Positions 27,463 through 35,898 of a stretch of DNA of 64,000 bases are shown here, in pieces. The stretch comes from Thalassospira sp. HF15 (lineage in GTDB: Bacteria > Pseudomonadota > Alphaproteobacteria > Rhodospirillales > Thalassospiraceae). The stretch is taken from assembly GCF_011806525.1 (NCBI RefSeq), contig NZ_JAAVKI010000008.1:124001-188000 (forward strand). Reading direction: 5' to 3'. Below the pieces are notes generated by a model. The model was not told the origin of the DNA and searched no databases. It saw only the letters and a list, made by a program, of their open reading frames with translations. The first letter of the stretch is position 1. The number at the start of each line of letters is the position of its first letter. The translations under genes and the position numbers were made by a program.

Positions 27463-28122
27463 ATGAGTGACGAAAAGCTGGTGCTAGCCCTGCCCAAGGG
27501 GCGCATTCTTGATGAGGTAATGCCGCTGGTGCGATCCGCCGGGATTGAACCCGAAGCGGCATTTGATGATCCGAAATCCCGCGCTCTTCGGTTCTCAACC
27601 AACCATCCGCATATCGATATCATTCGCGTGCGCAGCTTTGACGTCGCAACCTTTGTCGCCTTTGGCGCTGCGCATATCGGGGTGTGCGGCAATGATGTCC
27701 TGATGGAATTTGATTATCCCGATATCTACGCACCGCTTGATCTCAATATCGGTCATTGCCGAATTGCCGTTGCAGAGCCCGAGGAAATGATCGAAGGCGA
27801 TGACCCGTCGCGCTGGTCGCACGTGCGGGTGGCAACCAAATACCCGAACATCACGCGTACCCATTTTGCCAAGCGTGGCGTGCAGGCTGAATGCATCAAG
27901 CTGAATGGTGCGATGGAGCTGGCACCGACCCTTGGTCTTTGCCGCCGTATTGTTGACCTTGTTTCCACGGGTAATACGCTTAAGGCCAATGGACTGCGTG
28001 AAATTGAACACGTTGCAGATGTGACATCGCGACTGATCGTCAATCGTGCCGCGCTCAAGACCCGACCGACCGATATCCAGCCATGGATCGACCGTTTCTC
28101 CGAGGTGCTCAATGCCGCTTAA
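27463..28122 (+). CDS. hisG: ATP phosphoribosyltransferase, short form
   Basis: 219 residues. Catalyses the first step of histidine synthesis (PRPP + ATP). [32 protein letters not shown] and [17 protein letters not shown] are typical. The length and absence of the C-terminal regulatory ACT-like domain mark it as the short HisG form, which works as a complex with HisZ; hisZ is not in the window. The ATG at 27463 follows an AAGG. The stop overlaps hisD by 11 nt (translational coupling). Confidence 0.97.
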   Translation: MSDEKLVLALPKGRILDEVMPLVRSAGIEPEAAFDDPKSRALRFSTNHPHIDIIRVRSFDVATFVAFGAAHIGVCGNDVLMEFDYPDIYAPLDLNIGHCRIAVAEPEEMIEGDDPSRWSHVRVATKYPNITRTHFAKRGVQAECIKLNGAMELAPTLGLCRRIVDLVSTGNTLKANGLREIEHVADVTSRLIVNRAALKTRPTDIQPWIDRFSEVLNAA

Positions 28123-29407
28123 GCTTTCCATTACTGACGCCAGTTTCGAGGAAGATTTCGTCAAGCTCTTGGGCATGAAGCGGGAATCGGATGCAGACGT
28201 TGATGCGGCCGTTGCTAACATTATTGCTGATGTCCGTGCGCGCGGTGACGAAGCCGTTTGTGAGTATACCAATCGCTTTGACCGTCTGAATATCGACGCT
28301 TCGGGCATGGCTGTCACCGCTGCCGAGGTTGATGCGGCCATTGCCGATGTTCATCCCGACCTTCTGAATTCACTGGAACTGGCAGCAAAGCGCATTCATG
28401 CCTATCACGAAAAGCAGATGCCGGCCGATGAGCGCTACACGGATGAAAGTGGTGTCGAGCTTGGCTGGCGCTGGCGTGCGGTATCGGCCGCAGGGCTTTA
28501 TGTGCCGGGCGGTCTGGCATCCTATCCGTCATCGGTTCTGATGAACGCCATTCCGGCTAAGGTGGCCGGCGTTGAACGCCTCGTTATGGTGGTACCAACC
28601 CCGGATGACAAAATGAACCCGCTGGTTCTGGCCGCTGCCCGCATTGCTGGTGTTGACGAGATCTATCGGATTGGTGGTGCGCAGGCGATCGCTGCCCTTG
28701 CCTATGGGACGGAGACCATCAAGCCGGTCGATAAAATCGTTGGCCCGGGCAACGCATTTGTTGCTGCGGCCAAGCGCCGTGTGTTTGGGCAGGTTGGCAT
28801 TGATATGATTGCTGGTCCGTCCGAGATTCTTGTGGTCGCCGATGGCAGCAACGATCCGAGCTGGGTGGCCGCAGATTTGTTGTCGCAGGCCGAACATGAT
28901 CCGGTGGCGCAATCGATCCTGATCACTGACGATGCATCCTTTGCCGGTCAGGTGCAGGTGGCAATTGATGCGCATCTGGAAAAACTGCCGCGTGCGGAAA
29001 TCGCCGGGGCAAGCTGGCGCGACTTTGGTGCAATTGTTTTGGTCGAAAATCTGTCGCAGGCTCCGGCCCTTGTGGATCGGATCGCACCGGAACATCTGGA
29101 GCTGGCGGTAGACGACCCGGATGCACTGGCAGAAGACATTCATCATGCCGGTGCCATTTTTCTGGGACGTTATACGCCCGAAGCCATTGGCGACTATGTT
29201 GCCGGCCCGAACCATGTCCTGCCGACGGCCCGCTCGGCGCGGTTCTCGTCCGGTCTTGGGGTTTTGGACTTCATCAAGCGGTCATCGCTGATCAAGTGCA
29301 CACCCGAAAGTCTGGCGAAGATCGGCCCGGCGGCAATCGCCCTTGCAGAAAGCGAAGGTCTGCAGGCGCATGGACTTTCAGTAGCGATCCGTTCAAACCA
29401 GATGTAA
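28112..29407 (+). CDS. hisD: Histidinol dehydrogenase
   Basis: 431 residues. Last two steps of histidine synthesis, oxidising histidinol to histidine with two NAD; zinc-dependent. [48 protein letters not shown] and LSQAEHDP are family motifs, and IAPEHLEL lies in the C-terminal part. The ATG at 28112 overlaps the end of hisG. It is followed closely by a UPF0262 gene, as is typical in alphaproteobacteria. Confidence 0.98.
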   Translation: MPLKLSITDASFEEDFVKLLGMKRESDADVDAAVANIIADVRARGDEAVCEYTNRFDRLNIDASGMAVTAAEVDAAIADVHPDLLNSLELAAKRIHAYHEKQMPADERYTDESGVELGWRWRAVSAAGLYVPGGLASYPSSVLMNAIPAKVAGVERLVMVVPTPDDKMNPLVLAAARIAGVDEIYRIGGAQAIAALAYGTETIKPVDKIVGPGNAFVAAAKRRVFGQVGIDMIAGPSEILVVADGSNDPSWVAADLLSQAEHDPVAQSILITDDASFAGQVQVAIDAHLEKLPRAEIAGASWRDFGAIVLVENLSQAPALVDRIAPEHLELAVDDPDALAEDIHHAGAIFLGRYTPEAIGDYVAGPNHVLPTARSARFSSGLGVLDFIKRSSLIKCTPESLAKIGPAAIALAESEGLQAHGLSVAIRSNQM

Positions 29408-29450
29408 GCTGTTGCAATGCAGCGTGTGAGGGGACCGCAGGGAGAGAGCC

Positions 29451-29927
29451 ATGGCAGAAAACCAGTGTATTGCCGGTATCTATCTTGACGAGAAGTACAA
29501 GGTAAGGCGCCGTCCTGAGGTCGAGCACGAGCAGGCGGTGGCGATCTATGACCTGCTGGAAGAGAATCACTTCGAGCCGGCTGGCGGGTTTGAAGGGCCA
29601 TATTCGGTGCATATGCGCATCGAGGATAACCGCATCTATATGGATGTGCGCGGCGATGACGATACCGAAAACCTGACGACCATTCCCGTGCCGCTTTCGC
29701 CGTTTCGCCGGATCGTCAAAGACTATTTCATGATCTGCGAAAGCTATTATGACGCCATCAAAAAGGCCAGTGCCGCGCAAATCGAAACCATCGATATGGC
29801 CAGGCGTGGTCTGCACAACGAAGGCTCCGAACAGCTGCGCGAACTGCTTGCTGACAAGGTGACGATTGATGAGAATACGGCCCGTCGCCTGTTTACGCTG
29901 ATTTGTGTCCTTCACATCCGGGGTTAA
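29451..29927 (+). CDS. UPF0262 family protein
   Basis: 158 residues of a conserved family restricted largely to alphaproteobacteria, usually between hisD and infA. Conserved stretches seen: RRRPEVEHEQAVAIYDLLEEN, YMDVRGDDD, LSPFRRIVKDYF, CESYYDAIK and a C-terminal LFTLICVLHIRG. Function is unknown. The ATG at 29451 has GGGAGAG upstream. The next gene starts 6 nt after its stop (GTG), so expression is coupled. Confidence 0.93.
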   Translation: MAENQCIAGIYLDEKYKVRRRPEVEHEQAVAIYDLLEENHFEPAGGFEGPYSVHMRIEDNRIYMDVRGDDDTENLTTIPVPLSPFRRIVKDYFMICESYYDAIKKASAAQIETIDMARRGLHNEGSEQLRELLADKVTIDENTARRLFTLICVLHIRG

Positions 29928-29933
29928 GGCACG

Positions 29934-30380
29934 GTGGCAGAAGAACTCCCCGGCTCGGTTCTTTTTGCCTGCAGCTATAATGCCGTGCGTTCGGTGATGG
30001 CTGCTGCCTTGATGCGTCACTATCATGGAACCCGCATCTATGTTGAAAGTTGCGGGGTGCGTGCGGGTGACCTTGATGGGTTTGCCGTTGCTGTGATGGA
30101 GGAAATTGGCCTTGATATTTCCTCATATAATTCCAAAACCTTTGATCAGCTTGAAGACGGGTTCTTTGATTTGATCATCACCATGTCACCCGAAGCCCAG
30201 CACCGTGCGGTCGAAATGACCCGCACGATGGCGTGTGATGTGGAATTCTGGAATACCTTTGATGCCACGATTGTCGAAGGTTCGCGCGAAATACGACTTG
30301 AAGCCTATAGACAGGTGCGCGACCAAATCAAAAAACGCATTCTGGACCGTTTCCCGATCGGCCCGGCACCAACCATGTGA
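29934..30380 (+). CDS. Low-molecular-weight phosphotyrosine phosphatase / arsenate reductase-like
   Basis: 148 residues. The N-terminal LFACSYNAVRSVMAAALM contains the CX5R phosphate-binding loop (Cys13 to Arg19) of the LMW-PTP fold. The C-terminal half has MSPEAQHRAVEM and a WNTFDAT stretch where the acidic loop would lie; the classical DP catalytic pair is not obvious. GTG start at 29934. It could be a protein-tyrosine phosphatase or an arsenate reductase-like enzyme; I cannot decide. The position between UPF0262 and infA is conserved in alphaproteobacteria. Confidence 0.87.
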   Translation: MAEELPGSVLFACSYNAVRSVMAAALMRHYHGTRIYVESCGVRAGDLDGFAVAVMEEIGLDISSYNSKTFDQLEDGFFDLIITMSPEAQHRAVEMTRTMACDVEFWNTFDATIVEGSREIRLEAYRQVRDQIKKRILDRFPIGPAPTM

Positions 30381-30389
30381 TCCCGTGCG

Positions 30390-30884
30390 TCAATCCGATG
30401 TGGTGAGTGCGTCAAACGCAGCGCCATCAAGGATATAGATTTTCTCATCCTCGGCATGGCGCATGCCAAGCTTCTCGTAAAACCGTTGGCCGGTCATGTT
30501 GTCCACATCAACCGATAGCCGGATATAGGATTTCCCGCTGCTACGGGCGTGCTTCGCAACAGCACCAACCAAGCGTCGGGCAAATCCGCCGCCACGATGG
30601 CTTCGTGCAACATAAAGATCCTGAATATAAAGCCCGGCCCGCCCCCGAAAGGTCGAATAGCTTGGAAAGAAAAGGCACATCGCGACTGGTGTGTCCTCTG
30701 CTATCGCGATCAGGGCATCAAACGCGCGATCTTCACCAAATCCATCACGCGCCAGATCATCGGGTGTGCTGGCAATTTTGTCCGCACATCCGGTCGCCTT
30801 GCCAATTTCGCAGATCATGGCATGGAGTGCCGGTGCGTCTTCGCGTCGGGCACGTCGAATTTCAGTGAAGTCCGGGTTGGTCAT
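30390..30884 (-). CDS. GNAT-family N-acetyltransferase
   Basis: 164 residues of the GNAT fold. The acetyl-CoA binding motif is VARSHRGGGFARRLVG, followed by DVDNMTGQRFYEKLGM, the usual C-terminal Tyr/Leu-rich motif B. The start MTNPDFTEIRRARREDAPA is typical. It sits on the opposite strand inside the dcd-yacG block and converges with the phosphatase gene (9 bp between stops). Substrate unknown. The 30885-31140 gap is the infA promoter region and shows no other feature. Confidence 0.92.
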   Translation of the reverse strand: MTNPDFTEIRRARREDAPALHAMICEIGKATGCADKIASTPDDLARDGFGEDRAFDALIAIAEDTPVAMCLFFPSYSTFRGRAGLYIQDLYVARSHRGGGFARRLVGAVAKHARSSGKSYIRLSVDVDNMTGQRFYEKLGMRHAEDEKIYILDGAAFDALTTSD

Positions 30885-31140
30885 AAGTGAGCGCTTTCAG
30901 TTACAGGCATCTTCAGTGAACATCTTAGGGGGCAAGCAGGTGTTCGAAAAGGGATCAAGCTGTATTCTGTTTGAATGATCCATTTTGGCGCGATTTGGAG
31001 AGCCTGTTGTCAGGCCATTCGTTTTACGCAGTGCTGTAACGCCACGCCTTGCGCGTGAAAGGACTTGACCTTTTGCCCGGTTCAGAGCAGTTTGCGGCCC
31101 ACCGGTATTTTGATATTGCAATACGAAAGCTAGGAGTCAC

Positions 31141-31359
31141 ATGGCTAAAGAAGACGTTATCGAGTTTCAGGGCACTGTCGTTGAACTTCTGCCCAATGCG
31201 ATGTTTCGCGTGAAGCTGGACAATGACCACGAAATCCTTGCCCATACCTCGGGTAAAATGCGCAAGAACCGTATCCGCGTTCTCGCCGGTGACCGTGTCA
31301 GCGTCGAAATGACCCCTTATGACCTGACCAAAGGTCGTATTACCTTCCGTTTCAAGTAA
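31141..31359 (+). CDS. infA: Translation initiation factor IF-1
   Basis: 72 residues, a complete S1-like OB-fold protein: [52 protein letters not shown]. It binds the 30S A site during initiation. AGGAG lies 5-9 nt before the ATG. The 150-bp gap to maf contains a G/C-rich stem but no T-run; transcripts may continue into maf. Confidence 0.99.
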   Translation: MAKEDVIEFQGTVVELLPNAMFRVKLDNDHEILAHTSGKMRKNRIRVLAGDRVSVEMTPYDLTKGRITFRFK

Positions 31360-31509
31360 TCTGAAACCACGACCAAGCGCAAATTGACCTTGTCTGGCGG
31401 GGCGTTTACCCTTGCCGTGAGGGCGCATTTTTGCTGCTCGTCTGGAAATGTGAGTAATCATCACATTTCTGATTGAAACGGTCTGGGACGGATATCCGGG
31501 AGCCACATT

Positions 31510-32091
31510 TTGTCAAAACTGATACTGGCATCTGCATCGCCGCGCCGTCTTGAGCTGCTTGCGCAGATCGGAATTGTGCCAGATCAGGTTGTTCCCGCAG
31601 ATATCGATGAAACGCCAATTTCGGATGAAAGCCCGCGCAGGCTTGCTCTTCGCCTTGCGGAGGAAAAAGCCCGTGCCGTTGCCAAAAGCAATGGCGGGGC
31701 TTTTGTGCTTGCGGCTGATACGGTTGTTGCTTGCGGCAGACGTGCGCTTGGCAAGGCCGAAGACGTGGCAGAGGCGCGAAAGTTTCTTGAGCTCCTCTCA
31801 GGGCGTCGGCACCGTGTCTATGGTGGCATCTGCGTGATCGCAGCCGATGGTACCGAACGGTCCCGAGTGATCGAGACACAGGTAAAGTTCCGTACTCTTG
31901 GCGCGGATGACCTGAAGCGTTACCTTGCCCATGATGAATGGCAGGGCAAGGCTGGGGCCTATGCCATCCAGGGCTTTGCTGCGACCTTTGTTAAGGCGAT
32001 CTCGGGATCGTACTCCAATGTCGTCGGACTGTCGCTTTGCGAGGTGGACGGTCTGTTGCGCGGTCTTGGCTATTATCCCAAAGAGGTTTGA
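31510..32091 (+). CDS. maf: Maf-family nucleotide pyrophosphatase
   Basis: 193 residues. Hydrolyses non-canonical or dTTP/UTP-type nucleotides to prevent misincorporation. LILASASPRRLELLAQIGI is the N-terminal signature; VLAADTVVACGRRALGKAED and LLSGRRHRVYGG follow. TTG start at 31510, with GGGAG 8 nt upstream. The stop is 2 nt before the RNase E/G-like gene; both are in one unit with yacG. Confidence 0.96.
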   Translation: MSKLILASASPRRLELLAQIGIVPDQVVPADIDETPISDESPRRLALRLAEEKARAVAKSNGGAFVLAADTVVACGRRALGKAEDVAEARKFLELLSGRRHRVYGGICVIAADGTERSRVIETQVKFRTLGADDLKRYLAHDEWQGKAGAYAIQGFAATFVKAISGSYSNVVGLSLCEVDGLLRGLGYYPKEV

Positions 32092-32093
32092 TC

Positions 32094-33503
32094 ATGGCAG
32101 TTGGCGGCAAACATCTTACCCGCCTGCTGATTGATGCCGTTGCGCTTGAGCGCAGGGTTGCCCTGATCGAGAATGATCGCCTGACACGGCTGTGGATTGA
32201 TCGCGGTGGACCCGCACGCTTTGATATCCATCTTGGCCGTGTCTCGAAGATGATGCCGGAAATGGCTGCGGCCATGGTTGCTCTTGACGGTTTACCCGAC
32301 GGACTTCTTCCTTTTGATCGCCATAACGGCCCACTCCACGAAGGACAATGGGTTTTGGTACAAATCTCCCGCCTTGGCTTCGAAGACAAGGGCGTGAAAT
32401 TGACGGCCCGGATTGCGATTGAAGGTGTCGGGATGATCCTGCGACCCGTTGCGAACCATATTGAATTGCCTCGCAAGCTTAAGGACGGGGCAAGGCGCAC
32501 CGAACTGCTTGATCTGTTGACGTCCCTTCAGGCCGGTCAGGACGGCATTATGCTCCGCTCCGTCGCGTTGGACTGGACGCGTGATGCGATCACCGCTGAA
32601 TACAAACTTCTGAAATCGCAATGGCAAAAGGCTCAAAAGGCGCTCTCTGAGGCTTCCAAGCCCAGATTGGTCAGCAAGGCACAATCGGAAACCGATCAGG
32701 TGATCGAACGGCATCTGATGGCCGGTGGTGAATGTATTGTCGACGGAACCGACGAATTCGTGCGACTGCGTGGGTTGCTGACGATGCTTGGTCGGTCCGA
32801 CGGGAATCTGGTGCGTCATACCGGCAGCCGACTGTTATTTAACGATCAGGATATCGAGGACGAAATCGCCGCTGCGCTCGCCCCCCGTGTCGAACTGCAA
32901 GGGGGCGGCTGGATCGCGATTGAGCCGGCAACTGCACTATGCGCGATTGATGTGAACGCCGCCGGCGCAGAGGCTGGACGCGATAGCGAAACCCGCGCTG
33001 TTGAAGTCAATGTTCGGGCCGCAAACGAGATCGTGCATCAAATCCGTCTACGCAACATTGGCGGGCTTGTGGTGATTGATCCGCTGCGGATGAAATCACG
33101 CGCCGGGCGCGACAAGTTCGATGCGGCAATTCGCGAAGCCTTTGGCGCGGAACTTGATGGTGCGGTCCAGATTGGTGGCTTCACGCGATTGGGACTTTAT
33201 GAATTCAGTCGTCAGCGGGCGGGCGAATCGCTTCATGCTACCCTGTTTACCAAGCGGGAACACGCACCGCTTTTGACCGATGCTGCGTTGAATTCTATGC
33301 TTCGCAACGTTGTGGCGGAAATCCGAAACGGGATGGTTGGCGCGATGGTTCTGTCTGTCAGCCCCTGCGTGGCAAAGGCACTTGCGGATCGGACGGATGC
33401 GATCCAAATCCTGACAAATGCTTTTGGGGGTGCGCCAAAAATTGTCACGGACCCGGGCCTTGAAGACGATGCCTATCGGTTGGAGAAAAACGAGTATGAG
33501 TGA
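32094..33503 (+). CDS. Ribonuclease E/G family protein (compact form)
   Basis: 469 residues, between maf and yacG as in other alphaproteobacteria. An S1-like part near residues 30-60 (IHLGRVSKMMPEMAAAMVAL) and the catalytic region around CAIDVNAA and VVIDPLRMKSR (two Asp expected for metal binding) are seen. The Zn-link CxxC stretch of full RNase E/G is not found, and there is no long C-terminal scaffold, so it is a compact form. Whether it processes rRNA/tRNA or has lost activity is not shown. The ATG at 32094 follows the maf stop by 2 nt with AAAGAGG upstream; the stop overlaps yacG by 8 nt. Confidence 0.88.
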   Translation: MAVGGKHLTRLLIDAVALERRVALIENDRLTRLWIDRGGPARFDIHLGRVSKMMPEMAAAMVALDGLPDGLLPFDRHNGPLHEGQWVLVQISRLGFEDKGVKLTARIAIEGVGMILRPVANHIELPRKLKDGARRTELLDLLTSLQAGQDGIMLRSVALDWTRDAITAEYKLLKSQWQKAQKALSEASKPRLVSKAQSETDQVIERHLMAGGECIVDGTDEFVRLRGLLTMLGRSDGNLVRHTGSRLLFNDQDIEDEIAAALAPRVELQGGGWIAIEPATALCAIDVNAAGAEAGRDSETRAVEVNVRAANEIVHQIRLRNIGGLVVIDPLRMKSRAGRDKFDAAIREAFGAELDGAVQIGGFTRLGLYEFSRQRAGESLHATLFTKREHAPLLTDAALNSMLRNVVAEIRNGMVGAMVLSVSPCVAKALADRTDAIQILTNAFGGAPKIVTDPGLEDDAYRLEKNEYE

Positions 33504-33696
33504 AAAAAAGATAACGAAAACAGCCAGCTCCGACTGTGTGGTTTGCGGCAAACCGGCTGATGAAAAATACAAGCCGTTTTGCTCCAAACGCTGTGCGGAT
33601 CTTGACCTTGGCAAATGGATGAACGAAAGCTACGCCATCCCCGCCGCCGAACCGCCCGAGTATCTCGAAGACCTTGAAGATGAAGAAGAATTTTAA
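33496..33696 (+). CDS. yacG: YacG-type zinc-binding DNA gyrase inhibitor
   Basis: 66 residues. A C-x2-C-x15-C-x3-C zinc finger (CVVCGKPADEKYKPFCSKRC) fits YacG, which binds GyrB and blocks DNA binding. The rest, RCADLDLGKWMNESYAIP and an acidic tail, is typical. The ATG at 33496 overlaps the upstream gene by 8 nt. The next feature is tRNA-Phe 117 bp later. Confidence 0.96.
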   Translation: MSEKKITKTASSDCVVCGKPADEKYKPFCSKRCADLDLGKWMNESYAIPAAEPPEYLEDLEDEEEF

Positions 33697-33813
33697 TCCG
33701 TAGCGGGATCACAAAAAAAATGCGATTTGAGGCTGGACAAGCCCCAAAGGAGTTTGTATAACCCCGCTCGTTCCGCAGGGAACACTCCGGAAACGGAGAC
33801 GAAAGTCGGATTT

Positions 33814-33889
33814 GCCCAGGTAGCTCAGTTGGTAGAGCAGTGGACTGAAAATCCGCGTGTCGGTGGTTCGAGTCCGCCCCTGGGCACCA
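33814..33889 (+). tRNA. tRNA-Phe(GAA)
   Basis: 76 nt including the encoded CCA. The acceptor GCCCAGG pairs with CCTGGGC, the D-arm is GCTCAGTTGGTAGAGC, and the anticodon loop CTGAAAA gives anticodon GAA (Phe); the T-arm carries GGTTCGAGTCC. It closes the conserved alphaproteobacterial block; a terminator follows 14 nt later. Confidence 0.98.
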
Positions 33890-33903
33890 TCTTTCGGTAG
33901 CCA

Positions 33904-33933
33904 AAAAAACCCGGCCTTTTGGCCGGGTTTTTT
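33904..33933. terminator. Bidirectional terminator after tRNA-Phe
   Basis: A stem of 13 bp (33904-33916 with 33921-33933; core CCCGGCC/GGCCGGG, loop TTTT) with a T-run on the plus strand and, in reverse, a T-run on the minus strand. It ends tRNA-Phe and also the converging lipoprotein gene whose stop is at 33960. Confidence 0.9.
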
Positions 33934-33959
33934 GTTGTAGTTTTTGTTTGGTTTGCGAA

Positions 33960-34394
33960 CTACTTCGGCAGTGGAAGATCAAAGGATACGTGTTCGCCGT
34001 TGGTATCTGCGCCTGTTCCGCGGATGTCACCATTCTGTCCAACGCGAAAGTTTCCAGCGGAGTAACTTCCATCTGCGCAAATGATCTCCCACCATCCATT
34101 CGCGGGAAGCATGTTATCGTTCCGCACGAATTGGCCACGACAGAATTGAGCGCCGTATAACTCCATTTCCCCACCGAGGACGTTCGCGCTAAGGCGTGTG
34201 GCTAACTTTGAAAACGGACCTATGCGAGACCAGTTCAAGTCGATTTGCACTGTATCATTGGTGGAGTATGGCAGGCTGGAGAGCTCTTGCCGGGGATGCC
34301 AATCCTCGTAGCGGGGGATCGACTTGCTAGTGCAGCCAATGACCAAACTGCAGAGACCTGCCAAAATAATAATTTTTTGTGTTCGAGAGTGCAT
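33960..34394 (-). CDS. Lipoprotein, domain type B (paralogue cluster)
   Basis: 144 residues. Lipoprotein signal peptide with Cys21 in VIGC, so an exported lipoprotein. The mature part has the B-type domain that also occurs at 35396-35836 and in the C-terminus of 35899-36942: LYGAQFCRGQFVRN (first conserved Cys), then GWWEIICADGSYSAG (second conserved Cys) and GDIRGTGADTNG. No known family recognised. The ATG at 34394 is chosen because it begins the lipoprotein signal; an extension to 34508 is basic and not conserved. Ends at the terminator shared with tRNA-Phe. Confidence 0.75.
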   Translation of the reverse strand: MHSRTQKIIILAGLCSLVIGCTSKSIPRYEDWHPRQELSSLPYSTNDTVQIDLNWSRIGPFSKLATRLSANVLGGEMELYGAQFCRGQFVRNDNMLPANGWWEIICADGSYSAGNFRVGQNGDIRGTGADTNGEHVSFDLPLPK

Positions 34395-34487
34395 TCGTGC
34401 CCTCAGATGCAGCTTTGACTTCGTGACTTTAAGCGAAGTTTGGCACATCGCAAATGATGAGATCCGGGAAGTAGGTTTTCGGCGAAC

Positions 34488-34516
34488 AAAAAAATGCCCG
34501 GCAATCAAGCGGGCAT
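34488..34516 (-). terminator. Intrinsic terminator after the type A lipoprotein gene
   Basis: On the minus strand ATGCCCG (34516-34510) and CGGGCAT (34500-34494) flank a 9-nt loop and run straight into TTTTTT, a good rho-independent form. It lies 68-96 bp after the stop of the 34584-35264 gene. Confidence 0.75.
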
Positions 34517-34583
34517 CCTTCGAAGTATACGTATTTAGTTACCACGACATCTCTTCGTCGTTATGCCTGTAACCTTTTTTATC

Positions 34584-35264
34584 TTATCCGGCGGTGTTTT
34601 CGGGGAATAAAGACGCTGAAGTTTTAGCCTTGCACTGAGGGGTATCTAGATTGGCGATGCTTGCGCCATATGCTTCCTTGTCTTCAACAAGGGCGATGTT
34701 GTGGGTAAAGCGTTCAAGATCGAATTCAGATAAACCGCAGTAGAAGGCCGTTACAACTGTATCTATGCCGCCCCGGTCATTGTCGTATATCTTGCGCCCC
34801 TTCTTTGCACGAACACCAAACTTAGCAACTTTGCAGATGGCTTGACCATTCAAACTCGCATTTCCGTAATAGCCAACTGCTTTGCCATTTGCGTTTGATG
34901 TGATTGGCGAAATCTCACCGACAGAAATTTCTGAATTATTAAACGTTGCGCGGAACTTGCTTTCATCTGCCAGCGCGGTCTCAGTTTGTTGGGTGAACCA
35001 AACGTCAAAGGTGTATTCTATCATTACCAACCCTTGGCCGCACGCTAACTGTAGGCGGTCATTCTGCACTTGGCCATTGTTGCGGTCACTTTGTTCCAGC
35101 TTGGTAACAGGTATCGTTGAAACTGTAGGCACATTGAACCGAGTGCTCATCAGTGGTTTTTCTTGCCATTCGGAAAAACTGTTATTCGGGGTGGTTTGAC
35201 ACGCGGCCAGCAATAGAAAAGGTATGCTTGCAGCAAGACGCTGCAAAAAATTCTCAGACTTCAT
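34584..35264 (-). CDS. Lipoprotein, domain type A (paralogue cluster)
   Basis: 226 residues. Lipobox LAAC with Cys22. The mature protein carries the A-type domain also present in the N-terminal half of the 347-residue gene at 35899-36942: RFNVPTVSTIPV, LACGQGLVMIE, a single Cys in GQAICKVAKF, and TVVTAFYCGLSEFDL, then a Cys near the C-terminus (TPQCKAK). The pattern of five Cys suggests disulfide-stabilised extracytoplasmic fold. No known family recognised. A good GAGGG lies 5-9 nt before the ATG at 35264. Confidence 0.78.
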   Translation of the reverse strand: MKSENFLQRLAASIPFLLLAACQTTPNNSFSEWQEKPLMSTRFNVPTVSTIPVTKLEQSDRNNGQVQNDRLQLACGQGLVMIEYTFDVWFTQQTETALADESKFRATFNNSEISVGEISPITSNANGKAVGYYGNASLNGQAICKVAKFGVRAKKGRKIYDNDRGGIDTVVTAFYCGLSEFDLERFTHNIALVEDKEAYGASIANLDTPQCKAKTSASLFPENTAG

Positions 35265-35395
35265 TGTTTCCCTCGGTGTTTTACGTCCTTAGAGCACGAT
35301 AAACACTTATGAATTTAATGAAACCTGTTCGAAGGTGTGGGGAGAGATTGGCTCTTTGGTTAGGTGGGCGATTTGGGCCAGCAAGCAGGGTGAGC

Positions 35396-35836
35396 TTAAC
35401 GAACGTCTACGAACTGCCATGCTACTGACTGCCCGCTCTGATCTTCGCCGCGAGCAAGAATTCTTCGATCCTCGGACAGTATGAGTGTCCCTTTGGCCAA
35501 GCTGTCATTTTCACAAATGATTATCCAATGGCCATCAGCGGCATACTCGCTTTTACTCATAGCGTAGTGGCCGAGACAATTCTGAGTTCCATATACATAA
35601 AACCTACCACCTACGACGTTGCTACGAATCCAAATGTCGTAGGTATTGTTATTTCCAATCTGAGGCCATTCGAACTTCGCTTTTGTCATATAGTTATGAA
35701 GGAATGGGATTCCCGGTTTGTCGATCTTCGCGACCAGACTTTGATAGGTGGGCGGCGAGTTCGTGACACAGCCAAAGAGAGTTGCCATTGCAAAAACAAC
35801 AACTAACTTCTTGGCCCTTCGTAACTGCTGCGTCAT
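35396..35836 (-). CDS. Lipoprotein, domain type B (paralogue cluster)
   Basis: 146 residues. Signal peptide with lipobox LFGC (Cys23). The mature part matches the B-type domain: VYGTQNCLGHYAMS, GHWIIICENDSLAKGTL and ILARGEDQSG, the same two Cys positions as in the 33960-34394 protein. This gene and the neighbouring B gene are more alike to each other than to the fusion in the 347-residue protein by eye. Start ATG at 35836 has GGGG about 6 nt upstream. Unknown function. Confidence 0.76.
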   Translation of the reverse strand: MTQQLRRAKKLVVVFAMATLFGCVTNSPPTYQSLVAKIDKPGIPFLHNYMTKAKFEWPQIGNNNTYDIWIRSNVVGGRFYVYGTQNCLGHYAMSKSEYAADGHWIIICENDSLAKGTLILSEDRRILARGEDQSGQSVAWQFVDVR

Positions 35837-35898
35837 CGCAATACCCCGTGATCTCTCGCAAATTTGTCGCTGCTGAGTAAGTAACAGAGTTCTTAGAG

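Noticed and set aside
26622-27692. A 356-residue minus-strand frame opposite murA and hisG
   Set aside because: Antisense to conserved genes and lacking any domain.
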